Notes under the pieces: generated by a model
Database searches by the model: none
What the model was told of the DNA's origin: nothing
The model's input: the letters and a program-made list of their open reading frames with translations, nothing else
Origin: Cyanidium caldarium
Lineage: Eukaryota; Rhodophyta; Bangiophyceae; Cyanidiales; Cyanidiaceae
Direction of reading: 5' to 3'
Assembly (NCBI GenBank): GCA_026184775.1
Contig: JANCYW010000010.1
Coordinates: forward strand, 372,001-436,000
Length of the DNA stretch: 64,000 bases
Shown: piece by piece, positions 12,188 through 20,832 of the stretch
Position numbering within the stretch: the stretch's first letter is position 1
How the letters are laid out: each line of letters opens with the position of its first letter
Made by a program: the position numbers and the translations under genes

Positions 12188-13348
12188 ATGAAACATCCAG
12201 AAGGCGCATATGCGTGGACGATACCGGTGGTGCAGCTGCAAGAGGCAGAGGCGGGCGAGCGGCTGTTGCAGGCGTTGGAAGAGGTCGGTTTCGCCTGTCT
12301 GCTGGGGGTGGAGGGCGCGGCACGACAGGCGTGGCGGGGAATGCTGGCGGCGGCGCGAACGTTCTTCGGGCAGATGACTCCGCAAGACAAGCAGCGATGG
12401 CGAAGAGGTGGTATGGAGGCGGCGGCGGCCGCCGATTCCAACGCCGGCTACGTAGGGTTGGCGTCGGAGGCGCTGGACGAGGCGTCGGGGGAGCGCGATA
12501 GCAAAGAGGCGTTCAACCTGACGTATGATGCGGTTTCGCGGGAGTTGGAGTCATCGCTGCCGGCGTATCTGGTGTTGGCAAAGCGCGAGTTTGATGCGCA
12601 CGTGTTGCAAGGCATGGCGCGACGGGTGCTGCGGCAGCTCGCGGAGGCGATGCGGGCGCGCGGCTGGCATCGGGTCGCGGCACAACTGTTGGCAGCGCAC
12701 GGTCTGGCGGATGGCGACGGCGACAACGAGGCGTTTATCGTCCGGGACAGTCTGACCACGCTGCGCCTGTTGCACTACCCACCCATGTGGTTGCGGGTCA
12801 GTGGGAGTGCCGACCGACCGACGGATGACGTCGATGCGGCCGTCCGAGTGCGGGCGGGCGCGCACACCGACTACGGCACCTGTACGCTGCTGGTGCACGA
12901 CGGCACGCCCGGTCTGCAGGTGCATCACGATGGCCGCTGGTGGACGGTGCGCGAACCGTGTCCCGGTGCCGGCGACCTCCCGGTGCTGCTCAATGTGGGC
13001 GATCTGCTGCAGCATTGGACCGGCGGGCGGTTGCGCTCCACGGTGCACCGCGTGGTCGCAGAGGCGAGTTGCGCCAACGGTGGACGATCGATGGAGGGGT
13101 GGGCAGGTGCTTCGGGCCTCTCTGACGCGATGCACCCTGAGGTTCCCAGTGCAGACGCACCGCCGCGAGACGCGCCGCAGACTGGCCTCGTCGCTGAGCG
13201 ATTTTCGGTGGCGCTGTTTATCCATCCCGCCGACGACACCGTCATCGACGGCCGCGAGGCGGTATTGGCGGCGCAGTGGGTACGCCAACGCTTCGCCGCC
13301 TCGTATGCCGCAGATGCATCCACCGCTTCACCCACAGCTATCGAATAA
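12188..13348 (+). CDS. 2-oxoglutarate/Fe(II)-dependent dioxygenase, isopenicillin N synthase-like
   Basis: The 386-residue protein has the DIOX_N plus 2OG-FeII_Oxy layout of the plant/fungal dioxygenase superfamily. The N-terminal part carries the typical pattern 'ALEEVGFACL' and 'FFGQMTPQDKQRW'. The iron-binding facial triad is visible as H226 and D228 in AHTDYGTCTLL and H287 in RSTVHRV. R338 in RFSVALF would bind the 2-oxoglutarate carboxylate. Family members hydroxylate, desaturate or cyclise small molecules using O2 and 2-oxoglutarate, and the substrate cannot be inferred here. Two insertions (about residues 205-220 and 295-330) are low in complexity. The ATG is the first in frame and the gene is convergent with the VASt gene, with a 90 bp gap. 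Confidence 0.92.
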   Translation: MKHPEGAYAWTIPVVQLQEAEAGERLLQALEEVGFACLLGVEGAARQAWRGMLAAARTFFGQMTPQDKQRWRRGGMEAAAAADSNAGYVGLASEALDEASGERDSKEAFNLTYDAVSRELESSLPAYLVLAKREFDAHVLQGMARRVLRQLAEAMRARGWHRVAAQLLAAHGLADGDGDNEAFIVRDSLTTLRLLHYPPMWLRVSGSADRPTDDVDAAVRVRAGAHTDYGTCTLLVHDGTPGLQVHHDGRWWTVREPCPGAGDLPVLLNVGDLLQHWTGGRLRSTVHRVVAEASCANGGRSMEGWAGASGLSDAMHPEVPSADAPPRDAPQTGLVAERFSVALFIHPADDTVIDGREAVLAAQWVRQRFAASYAADASTASPTAIE

Positions 13349-13438
13349 CCTTCTCCAACGCACGGCGCAGTATCCAGCCGTCGCGCGCCCTGTGTCCACC
13401 CTTCGGCACACTGGGCTGCACATGCCTCCGACTGGCGA

Positions 13439-16150
13439 TCACATGCCCATGGTCTGCAGGGCGTGTTTCAGCAGGACAATTTCGCCATCGGCGCGCCCTA
13501 CCTCCGCCGTCAGCCGGCTCACTTGCACGTGCATGTACGTGAGCCAGATCAGCAGCACGAGCACGAGCAGCAGTAGGATGGTGGTGAGCAAGGAAGCCTC
13601 CACGTACGTCGACAGATTCAATACGGAGACGCCCTGGTAGAGCGGGCGCAGTAGCACTGCCAGCGCCCGCGGCAACTCGTCCATGGTGAGGGCGTCGGGT
13701 GCGACCGGTTGGCCGCTGCGGTCTGCCGGACGCTCCGCGCTGCCGCGGCTGCCGACGTTCGTATCATCCGCGTCGGCGATCGCGGGCGTGGCCACGGCGC
13801 TATCGTCACGGACGCTCTGTCGCGAGTCCAGCGCCGCATCATCCAGCACCGCTTCCACCGTCAATTCCGTCTTGGCGCCGTCGGTGAGGAAGTCCACTAA
13901 CGTATCGCGCAGCGTCTCCAACAGCTGAATCGTCGGGTGCAGCAGCCGCGGCCAGAACGGGAGCGTCGCCAGCAGACCGCTCACCGCCAGCGATGTCGAC
14001 GGCGGTTCCTCGGCGGGCACCGCCGATGCCTCCACCGCCTCGTCGTGCCGCACTCTCTTGCGCGCGCTCTCCGCCTCGCCGCCGGCGATCGCCTGGGCGC
14101 GCCGCGGCACGCCCCGCAACGAGGTGGTGCACAGTTCGCGCAAAACCCCCACCAACACCTCCGCCGTGTGCCGAATGCCGTCGAGCGTCTTGCGCTGGAT
14201 CGTCCCGGAAAACATGCTGCGATACTCCAGATGCGTGGCGCCGTAGATGACCACCTCGCATTCGTACTTGCCATTGTCCATGCTCGGGCTGAACACATAC
14301 CGCTGTTCCGCCAGGAACGAGTCGGCAAACGGCACGTCGTGGCTCTTGCCCCTCACCTCCACCGACAGCGTGCACGCCTTGCTGCCGCCTTCGCGGCAGC
14401 CGTAAAACGCCATGGTCTCGGTCATGCGTGTCTCTCGCGGCGACATGGGCGCCGGCGGCAGCGGTTTGCGGTAGCGGAACTCGCGCACGATTCCATACTC
14501 TTCGTCCAAGTGCCACTTGTCCAGCTCGAAATCGCGGTGGCCCAGCCGCGTCTGGAAGCGGAAAAAGTTGTGGCGGGCGCTAAAGCTGGAGCCGACGGCC
14601 TCGGGTGCATCCATCGCCGGTTCGCTAGCTGGCGTGGTCGGATTGGGCGACGCCGGCGAGTCGCGGGCACCATCGGGCCCACTGCGCTTTTCGCCCGCCT
14701 GATGCAACTGCTGCACGAGCGCAGCCTCCTCGTCCGAATCCAGGAACAGCGCCCGGAACACGCGCGTGTTGTTGCAGGGCAGGGTGACGCGCAGCACCTC
14801 GGTCATGTCGCCCGGCTTGACGTGCAGCAGGTGCTTGCGAGGTCGTGGAGGACACGGCACACGCCCAGTGGCGAACAGGCACACCGCCATGCTGTCCTCG
14901 AACATCTGTCGCGTCTCTTCGCCGTAATCTGCGTCCTCCTCGTCCTCGTCCTCCTCGCCGCTGCTGGCATGGGAGGCGGCAGTGGGCGAGTCGGGCGTCA
15001 GGCGGTGGCCACGCGTCGACCCGCCCGGCGGCACCGCGATGCTGATCGACGACGATGAGGTGACCCCCTCGGAGCGCGCCTTGCCGTGTGGCCAGCGCGG
15101 ACTGGCGCGCTCATTGTCGCGATGCTCAAACACCGTCGCCGACAGACAACCGGCCTCCTCCATGCGCTGGAATGCTCGCGACGGGAACGAGAACGACACG
15201 AACAGGTGGCTGTTGCCGTCGGCCAGGGTGAACCGGATGGCGTTATCGATCAGCAGGTACCGCTCCCGACGCACCTGCGTGATGTCTTTCGCGGGCATCA
15301 CCAGGACGGTGACGCCGAACACAATGCTGCGAAAGCACACAAAGTTGGTAAACAGATACAGCGTGCCCTGAAAAATGATACCGCGCAGCAGACCGCACGA
15401 GAACCGGTCGAGCAGCTGCTGGTTGTGTGGCAGCGAGAACAAGTCCGCATACCGTATCGAGTTCGACTTGAGGCGCGAAATGGAAGTGATAGGGTCGGAC
15501 TCGGACGCCGACTCCTCCGATGGCCGTTGCGACGCTGTGCGCTCGGACTTGACTCCGTCGCACCGCAGCGGGCCGCTCATCGCCGTCCCCTCGGGCCACG
15601 AGCCGCTGCGGGGAGGCGTCGGATTCCGCGGCGATGCAGTGCTCTGACGTGGTGTGCGCGTTGCCGAATGATCGTGCTTCGCTTCGCTGGTATTCGTCTT
15701 GGACAGCAGCGGCAGACGCGGCGGCGTCGGGCGTTTTGCGTTGGCCGCCGAATCTCCCTGGCTGGAGCTCGACGAGCCGCTAGCGCTGTCGGCCGAGCGG
15801 CGCGACACGGCGGCAGACACCCCTGTCGGTGGTCGGTGCGTGCTCACATCCGTGCTGTGCGGCCGCGAGCGCGTGGTGGATTTCGAGTCCTCGCCATCGG
15901 CCCCGCCTTGCAGGGTGACCATGGAGACACCGAGCTGTCCCGAGTCGTCCTCCAACAAACTCACCTCGGGGCGCACATCGACGCCCGGCGAGCGCAACAG
16001 ATCATTCAAGTCTAGGTGCGTGGAGCGTGTCGTGACGTGCCGGAATGCCGCCAGCGCCTCCTCTGCGACGCTCGAGTGGGGGGTGGAATCAGCGGCCGCT
16101 TCCGCCGGGTGGGGGCGGTCGTCCGACGCTTCTCCGCTGGCAGGCGTCAT
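13439..16150 (-). CDS. GRAM-VASt domain membrane protein, LAM/Aster (GRAMD1/VAD1)-like sterol transfer protein
   Basis: The 903-residue product starts at ATG 16150; the upstream frame opens only with TTG. A long disordered, Ser-rich N-terminus is followed by a GRAM domain at about 245-335 (GIIFQGTLYLFTNFVCF, then VLVMPAKDITQVRRE) and a VASt domain at about 520-680 (HRDFELDKWHLDEEYGIVRE, MTETMAFYGC, HLEYRSMFSG). One transmembrane helix at about 852-875 is followed by a short tail. This GRAM-VASt-TM order is that of yeast Lam/Ltc, animal Aster and plant VAD1 proteins. Those proteins are anchored in the ER, bind the plasma membrane through GRAM and move sterols through VASt. An acidic insert after GRAM is unusual in length. 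The role is inferred from domain order. Confidence 0.9.
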   Translation of the reverse strand: MTPASGEASDDRPHPAEAAADSTPHSSVAEEALAAFRHVTTRSTHLDLNDLLRSPGVDVRPEVSLLEDDSGQLGVSMVTLQGGADGEDSKSTTRSRPHSTDVSTHRPPTGVSAAVSRRSADSASGSSSSSQGDSAANAKRPTPPRLPLLSKTNTSEAKHDHSATRTPRQSTASPRNPTPPRSGSWPEGTAMSGPLRCDGVKSERTASQRPSEESASESDPITSISRLKSNSIRYADLFSLPHNQQLLDRFSCGLLRGIIFQGTLYLFTNFVCFRSIVFGVTVLVMPAKDITQVRRERYLLIDNAIRFTLADGNSHLFVSFSFPSRAFQRMEEAGCLSATVFEHRDNERASPRWPHGKARSEGVTSSSSISIAVPPGGSTRGHRLTPDSPTAASHASSGEEDEDEEDADYGEETRQMFEDSMAVCLFATGRVPCPPRPRKHLLHVKPGDMTEVLRVTLPCNNTRVFRALFLDSDEEAALVQQLHQAGEKRSGPDGARDSPASPNPTTPASEPAMDAPEAVGSSFSARHNFFRFQTRLGHRDFELDKWHLDEEYGIVREFRYRKPLPPAPMSPRETRMTETMAFYGCREGGSKACTLSVEVRGKSHDVPFADSFLAEQRYVFSPSMDNGKYECEVVIYGATHLEYRSMFSGTIQRKTLDGIRHTAEVLVGVLRELCTTSLRGVPRRAQAIAGGEAESARKRVRHDEAVEASAVPAEEPPSTSLAVSGLLATLPFWPRLLHPTIQLLETLRDTLVDFLTDGAKTELTVEAVLDDAALDSRQSVRDDSAVATPAIADADDTNVGSRGSAERPADRSGQPVAPDALTMDELPRALAVLLRPLYQGVSVLNLSTYVEASLLTTILLLLVLVLLIWLTYMHVQVSRLTAEVGRADGEIVLLKHALQTMGM

Positions 16151-16819
16151 GGCCTGCCCACCACCAGCAGGAGAGACACTGGGAAGCGCACGCACGGAGG
16201 ACGCGGTGATCAGGTGGTCCAATCGGTGGAGCGTACGTCCCCAGGAAAGCGCACACTGGTCGCCGCGACACCCCGAACCTGCATACCGTGAAGACAGGTC
16301 ACGCGTGCGTAGGAACTTTGCATTCGCGGGGCCGTTTCAGAACGGAAACCGCAACAGTTCGCATCCGTTCAGATTTCGCGGGCGGTGTTCCAGAGCCGGT
16401 TCCGCGAAGAGCACCGATGAGGCGGAACGTGTGCCGGAGAGCGACCCAAGGTAGATACTGGAGGGCAGGGAAGTGTAAGTGTTGCCGTCGGATGACGGTG
16501 TGCTTGGCCAGCTGTGGTTTGGGACGTTTCGGGAGGATCGGTGCCCTCCGACATTCTCAACTCTAAGAGTCGCTGTGCGGTGAACACACGTCGTCTGCAT
16601 CAACAGCAATAGTGAAACGCGTGTATACTCCCTCATTCCTCCCTGGTTCTCCTTAACCTTCTCCGACTTGCTGCTCGAGGGATATCTCGTCGTTCAGCGC
16701 ACGCTCGCCAAACCGAAACTCGTCACGGGCGAATCGCTTCGCGCGAAAACGCAGCTGACCGGTGCGACGCTGGGGGTTCCCGCTCTTCTGGTGGACACGC
16801 CTGTGGACTGCCCAGCACG
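16151..16819. promoter_or_regulatory. Divergent intergenic region, VASt gene / coiled-coil gene
   Basis: This 669 bp region between two outward-facing starts must contain both promoters. Short frames here begin without ATG or lack any recognisable motif. It holds one E2F-like octamer at 16741-16748. Nothing else was recognised. Confidence 0.4.
16741..16748 (-). promoter_or_regulatory. E2F-like octamer (TTTCGCGC on minus strand)
   Basis: The plus-strand GCGCGAAA is the reverse complement of TTTCGCGC, which fits the TTTSSCGC consensus of E2F/DP. It lies 72 bp before the ATG of the coiled-coil gene. Short motifs like this occur by chance, so binding is an inference only. Confidence 0.3.
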
Positions 16820-18907
16820 ATGCCGGTGCCCGTGTGGTTGACATGGGGCGGGGCGCTTGCGGTGGCCAGCGCGCTGTCGCCCGGAATGCCGGATGGGAGG
16901 CGCTCCAAAGCCGGTTCGCGAGTGCGCAGTGCCTCGCTGCCGGAGGAACGGACGGAGCGCGTTGCCGAACCGATACGCCAGCAAGAGGACCGTCAAGTGG
17001 CACTGGGCGTCACCGACGTTGCTGGTCGCAGGGGAGTGTATGACGTGCGGGCGCGATTTGCGGAAGGCGATGTGCCCACTGCCAAACCCCTTTCGGTCGA
17101 GGAGGTTTTGGAGCGGGAACGACAACGCAACCTTGAGCTGGGCGCTCGGGTGGGCCAGTCGTGGACACGTCCCATGAACGGTTCGGCCGGAGGCAGTGCT
17201 GTGTTCGGGATGTCAAATCGCGCTTCAACGGCTACGCAGGGGCGATGCGAGCGCTCGCCGGTGGGTGAGAAATGTGTCGCGTCGAACGCCGTTGCGGAAC
17301 GGTGGGGCGAGACGGCCGCTTCGGCAGAGATGCCTCCCAGCCAGCCATCACCCCCTGCCGCTGGCAACGTATCCGCACAGCAGTCCCCGCATTCACCTCC
17401 ATCTGGCTCCCATTCGCACCTGGAGCCCGGTTTGCGAGAGCTGTTGCGCATTCGCGGGGAGAATCGTCGCTTGCGCGAGGAGCTGCTGGAGGCGTCCCGC
17501 AAGGAACTCGAGCTGGGCGGCCTCATTGAAGCATATCAACAACGTTCCAGTGCGTTAGAGAAGGAAATCGTGCGGTTGCAACAGGAGCGCTTCGCCGCGG
17601 CCGAGACGCGCTTGTGGGGAGAGGACGCAGGGGAGGCGCATCCGCAGGAAACGCCTGCTGGTGAGTGCTTCAGCAATGAGGAGACGCGATGGCAGGAGCG
17701 CGACCAACACAACGCGGCCGCAGTCAGAGAACGACAGGATGATTGTTTGTCGGTCGACGACACCGACGAGAGTGACAATAGTGCGCGGGTACGACATCAG
17801 GAAAGCGGGAGTGTCCCATCGCCGCCAACTCATCTTCACGAACGCGTTACGGCGGCGACGCTAAGCGGCTCGCGTTTTGCCACGCCCCGCGACCAGTTAC
17901 GCACCTGTCGCCCAACGCAAACGCTCGTGAGTGCTGTCGCGCCTCACTCGCAGACGCTCTCATCATCGGGCGCATCGCAACGCACGCCGGTGCGCGCACC
18001 GCGCAAGCCGGTGCGGTCCGACTCGTCGGACTCGCTGGGACGGATGATTTTCGATGAGCTGCGCGATGCCGGTTCGGTGGCCACGGTGCTGGCGCGCACT
18101 TTGGATCAGGTGCTGCAGGCGAGTCCGTCGTCGCCGTCGGTAACGGTAAGCACGCCTCCCTCGGCGGGCGGGCAGCGAGCTCGCACTCCGCGGTCTCCGG
18201 CCTCGATGGAACGGCACCCGCGTCGTCGTGGACGCACCGCTGCTGGCCGCCTGGAAGTGTCGCCTGGTGCGCAGTGTGTCGATACACCGCTGCCGGTGGT
18301 GTCGCCGGCGGTGCTGGCGGAGCTGGATGCCGCTCGCGAGGAGAACGAGCAGTTGCGGCGGAAGTTGTCGGAGTTTGTGGTGCATTCCGAGAAGCAGCAA
18401 CATCGACGGAGAACGAGACTGGCCGAAGAGATGGCGGATGCCGATGCGCAATGGCACGGCAGGCAACGGCCGGGCAGCGTCCGCGTCCGCGCATCGGCAT
18501 GTGTGTCGGATGCCAGCCCGGAATGGGCGGATGTGCACAGCTCCGGTGAACGCGCTGCTTCCCTGGCTCCTGCCGCAGTGAACGATCACAAGCGGCAGCA
18601 TTCCTCGGCAGACTCGTGGGGTGCATTCTGGTCAGAGGCCACCTCGCCGCTGCCGCCAGGATATGTCGCCGGCCATTCGTCGGTACCACCGCCGCCCGGT
18701 GGGAAGCGAGTGCGCTTCCAGGCAGCGTTATCGCCCGCGCCGCGCTCTGGCGCTCGCGCCAGCATGCCTCATCGGGTGGACGGCAAACCGCCGCTCGCTC
18801 CCATGCCGTCGATCTCGTCTGCCGCATCTGATCAGGGCCGCAGATGGCGATCGGTTGCCGCTCCGGCCAACGTTCCCAAACCGCCTTGTGTCCATCCAGC
18901 CCTCTAA
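16820..18907 (+). CDS. Unassigned coiled-coil, largely disordered protein
   Basis: I do not recognise this 695-residue protein. The N-terminus (MPVPVWLTWGGALAVASAL) is mildly hydrophobic but is not a clear signal peptide. Two heptad-rich segments are visible. The first is at about 205-270 (RGENRRLREELLEASRKELE, then ALEKEIVRLQQERF) and the second at about 495-545 (ELDAAREENEQLRRKLSEF). Between and after them the chain is Ser/Pro/Arg-rich, with several basic-SP and TP motifs that look like kinase targets (for example RTPRSPASM and QRTPVRAPRKP). A helical segment DSLGRMIFDELRDAGSV may be a binding patch. The composition suggests a scaffold or cytoskeletal/nuclear protein. An E2F-like site 72 bp upstream hints at cell-cycle control but proves nothing. 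The coding frame is convincing from its length and composition. Confidence 0.7.
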   Translation: MPVPVWLTWGGALAVASALSPGMPDGRRSKAGSRVRSASLPEERTERVAEPIRQQEDRQVALGVTDVAGRRGVYDVRARFAEGDVPTAKPLSVEEVLERERQRNLELGARVGQSWTRPMNGSAGGSAVFGMSNRASTATQGRCERSPVGEKCVASNAVAERWGETAASAEMPPSQPSPPAAGNVSAQQSPHSPPSGSHSHLEPGLRELLRIRGENRRLREELLEASRKELELGGLIEAYQQRSSALEKEIVRLQQERFAAAETRLWGEDAGEAHPQETPAGECFSNEETRWQERDQHNAAAVRERQDDCLSVDDTDESDNSARVRHQESGSVPSPPTHLHERVTAATLSGSRFATPRDQLRTCRPTQTLVSAVAPHSQTLSSSGASQRTPVRAPRKPVRSDSSDSLGRMIFDELRDAGSVATVLARTLDQVLQASPSSPSVTVSTPPSAGGQRARTPRSPASMERHPRRRGRTAAGRLEVSPGAQCVDTPLPVVSPAVLAELDAAREENEQLRRKLSEFVVHSEKQQHRRRTRLAEEMADADAQWHGRQRPGSVRVRASACVSDASPEWADVHSSGERAASLAPAAVNDHKRQHSSADSWGAFWSEATSPLPPGYVAGHSSVPPPPGGKRVRFQAALSPAPRSGARASMPHRVDGKPPLAPMPSISSAASDQGRRWRSVAAPANVPKPPCVHPAL

Positions 18908-19350
18908 ACTGCCAATGGAAGAGCGATATGCATCCATTCAGGGGGGCCACCAGTGTGTATGTATGTGTGTGTGTGTGCTGGAAACCCCGATCTTCTGGTT
19001 CGAGCGGTCGGCTCGGTGGGCGTGGTTCTCGCGTTCCTGCCACCGATTCGCAAGCGTCGAAATCGGCACGTAGCGTGTTCGGTTGTCTGCAAGGCGGCAC
19101 AGCTGCGCCCACGAAGCGCATCGTGAACTCCCGGCGTCTGGGATAGGGGCGCGCTCTGAATCCGAGCTGCAGACGGGGCGAAGAGCGCGCTGCGGGACGA
19201 GTGGTTGTAGCCGCTCTGAGCTTAGCGTGGAAGGCACCGGCGACGCTCACATCGTCTCGACGCGCTTCTCTTCGGAGTGTTTTCGACGCTGGCGGAGCGG
19301 GCAGAGTATTGCGTTTGGACACTGCTGCGCCCGTCAAATATCACTGCAGG
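18908..19350. other. Intergenic region with TG microsatellite
   Basis: This 443 bp stretch lies between two genes on the same strand. It holds a TG/TATG dinucleotide run at about 18954-18979 and presumably the promoter and leader of the gene starting at 19351. The frame of that gene is open further upstream but only from a GTG. No conserved coding was seen. Confidence 0.4.
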
Positions 19351-20403
19351 ATGCGCGCCTCCCATCGACACGGCCAGCATCGCTGGTGCTGCTTCCTCTT
19401 CGTCTCCCTCCTCGTCGTCTCGCTGGCGCTCGCGCCCTCGGCCCATGCCTCCGCCGCCGGAGAGCACTGGCCCCGCTGGATGGCGGCGCCACGCCGTGCC
19501 GCGCAGCAGTGGTTTCCATCGCTCACCGGCCGCAACACGACGCAAGTGATCGGGGGCCCCGGCTTTTTCGGGCAGTGGTTTGTCAAGAAAGACCCCGCAG
19601 ATATCGGCGACGCCCTCCGCGGCCGGTGGAGCGTGGACATTCGCGTGTTCGCTTTGGACGGGGGAGCGCGCAAGGCCACCTCAGCGGGGTGGCCCACATC
19701 ATGGGCTATCCTGAACGTGGTGGTGTTTAACCGATCCGCCGCCATCACCAATGTTGACCAGGACTTTACTGAAGCCAGCGGCGCCATTGGCGGCTACTTG
19801 CAGTTCACCGATGAAAACGGAAAGCGACTGACTTCGGCGCCGCTGCGACTGCTGCGGCTGGAGATGGAGGCGCCGTGGACAGCCACCTTCGCCTATTATG
19901 ACGTGGTGGGCGGGAGTGCCTCGGCAGCGCCCAAGCGCCTCTCCCAGTTTCGCGATTGGTTCTCGCTGCGGCTGCACCGGCTGGACAACAGCAACGCCTG
20001 GACTACGGTGGAGATGCCGACGAGTCGGGCGACCGCGCCTGCTATGTTACCGCTGCTGACGCTGTTCGACCGCAACCATTTTGCCCTGACGCTGGTGGAT
20101 CGCGTTCGCAACGAGCTGATCACCTGGACGGCGCTGCGAGCCGACTCCATCCTGCCCGACTCGCGAGCCGCCAAATACGGACCAGCCGTTGCGGTGGGGC
20201 TCGTGTATGTGGCGGCCAAAATCATGCGTCGCGCCCTCGGCGGCGACAATACCGCGCCCCAAGTGCAACGCCGTCGCCTGATCGAGCGCGCCGCCCGAGC
20301 CAGTTACCGCACCCGCACCGCCCTGGAGGAGGCGCACCGGGCTCGCCTGGTGGACGAGGCCCGCGCCATGCGCGCACAAGTGCTCGGCGATAAGCGCGAC
20401 TGA
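19351..20403 (+). CDS. Secretory-pathway protein with signal peptide and C-terminal membrane segment, unassigned
   Basis: The ATG at 19351 gives 350 residues and places a textbook signal peptide at the N-terminus (basic MRASHRHGQHRW, then CCFLFVSLLVVSLALA, then a likely cut after HASA). The following domain of about 220 residues has two N-glycosylation sequons (NTT and NRS) and no motif I recognise. It is rich in aromatic residues and beta-prone (FFGQWFVKK, WSVDIRVFALD). A moderately hydrophobic segment near 285-305 (YGPAVAVGLVYVAAKIM) could span the membrane and leaves a basic tail of about 45 residues rich in Arg and Ala. The topology would be type I, with the main domain in the ER lumen or outside the cell. 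The function is unknown. The frame continues upstream only from a GTG. Confidence 0.75.
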   Translation: MRASHRHGQHRWCCFLFVSLLVVSLALAPSAHASAAGEHWPRWMAAPRRAAQQWFPSLTGRNTTQVIGGPGFFGQWFVKKDPADIGDALRGRWSVDIRVFALDGGARKATSAGWPTSWAILNVVVFNRSAAITNVDQDFTEASGAIGGYLQFTDENGKRLTSAPLRLLRLEMEAPWTATFAYYDVVGGSASAAPKRLSQFRDWFSLRLHRLDNSNAWTTVEMPTSRATAPAMLPLLTLFDRNHFALTLVDRVRNELITWTALRADSILPDSRAAKYGPAVAVGLVYVAAKIMRRALGGDNTAPQVQRRRLIERAARASYRTRTALEEAHRARLVDEARAMRAQVLGDKRD

Positions 20404-20832
20404 GTGGAACAACGGAGGACGGGATGCGAGTGGGGAAGCTGTGGACGCGACGAGGAAAACGCGAGGTGGCGCTATCAGTGCACTCCATTGGAATAGTAAA
20501 TCCACTCTGGAGACGAGTACCGTCGTTCCGCACGGATCTTTTGACGATGCCGCGCCATACTGCACTCATCCAAGTGTTCTTGTCAAGCCACGCTCCCGTT
20601 GCGTCTCCCGTGCATTCGCCACACCCGCCTGTGTTGTTCCAACTTGTTCGCGCCCCGCTGATGGCGCACCGAACGGATTTCTGCAGACTGTCGCGGCGGC
20701 CGACGGCTGGCCCTGCATGTGAAAAGCGACCGATCGCCCTTCGAACACCTCCACAGACGTCTCCAGCGAATCGAAGGGCACAGCGTGCTTGACGTACCGT
20801 TACTGCAAGCTGTACGCTGAACGCCTGACGTC
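20404..20832. other. Intergenic region upstream of PPR gene
   Basis: These 429 bp lie between two same-strand genes and contain the 3' end of one and the promoter of the next. I see no conserved frame, tRNA or repeat in it. Confidence 0.35.

Noticed and set aside
11868-12323. N-terminal extension of the solenoid gene
   Set aside because: It is open but Pro/His/Cys-rich, unlike the body of the protein, and it overlaps the start of the well-supported oxygenase gene. The ATG at 11867 leaves a normal divergent promoter.
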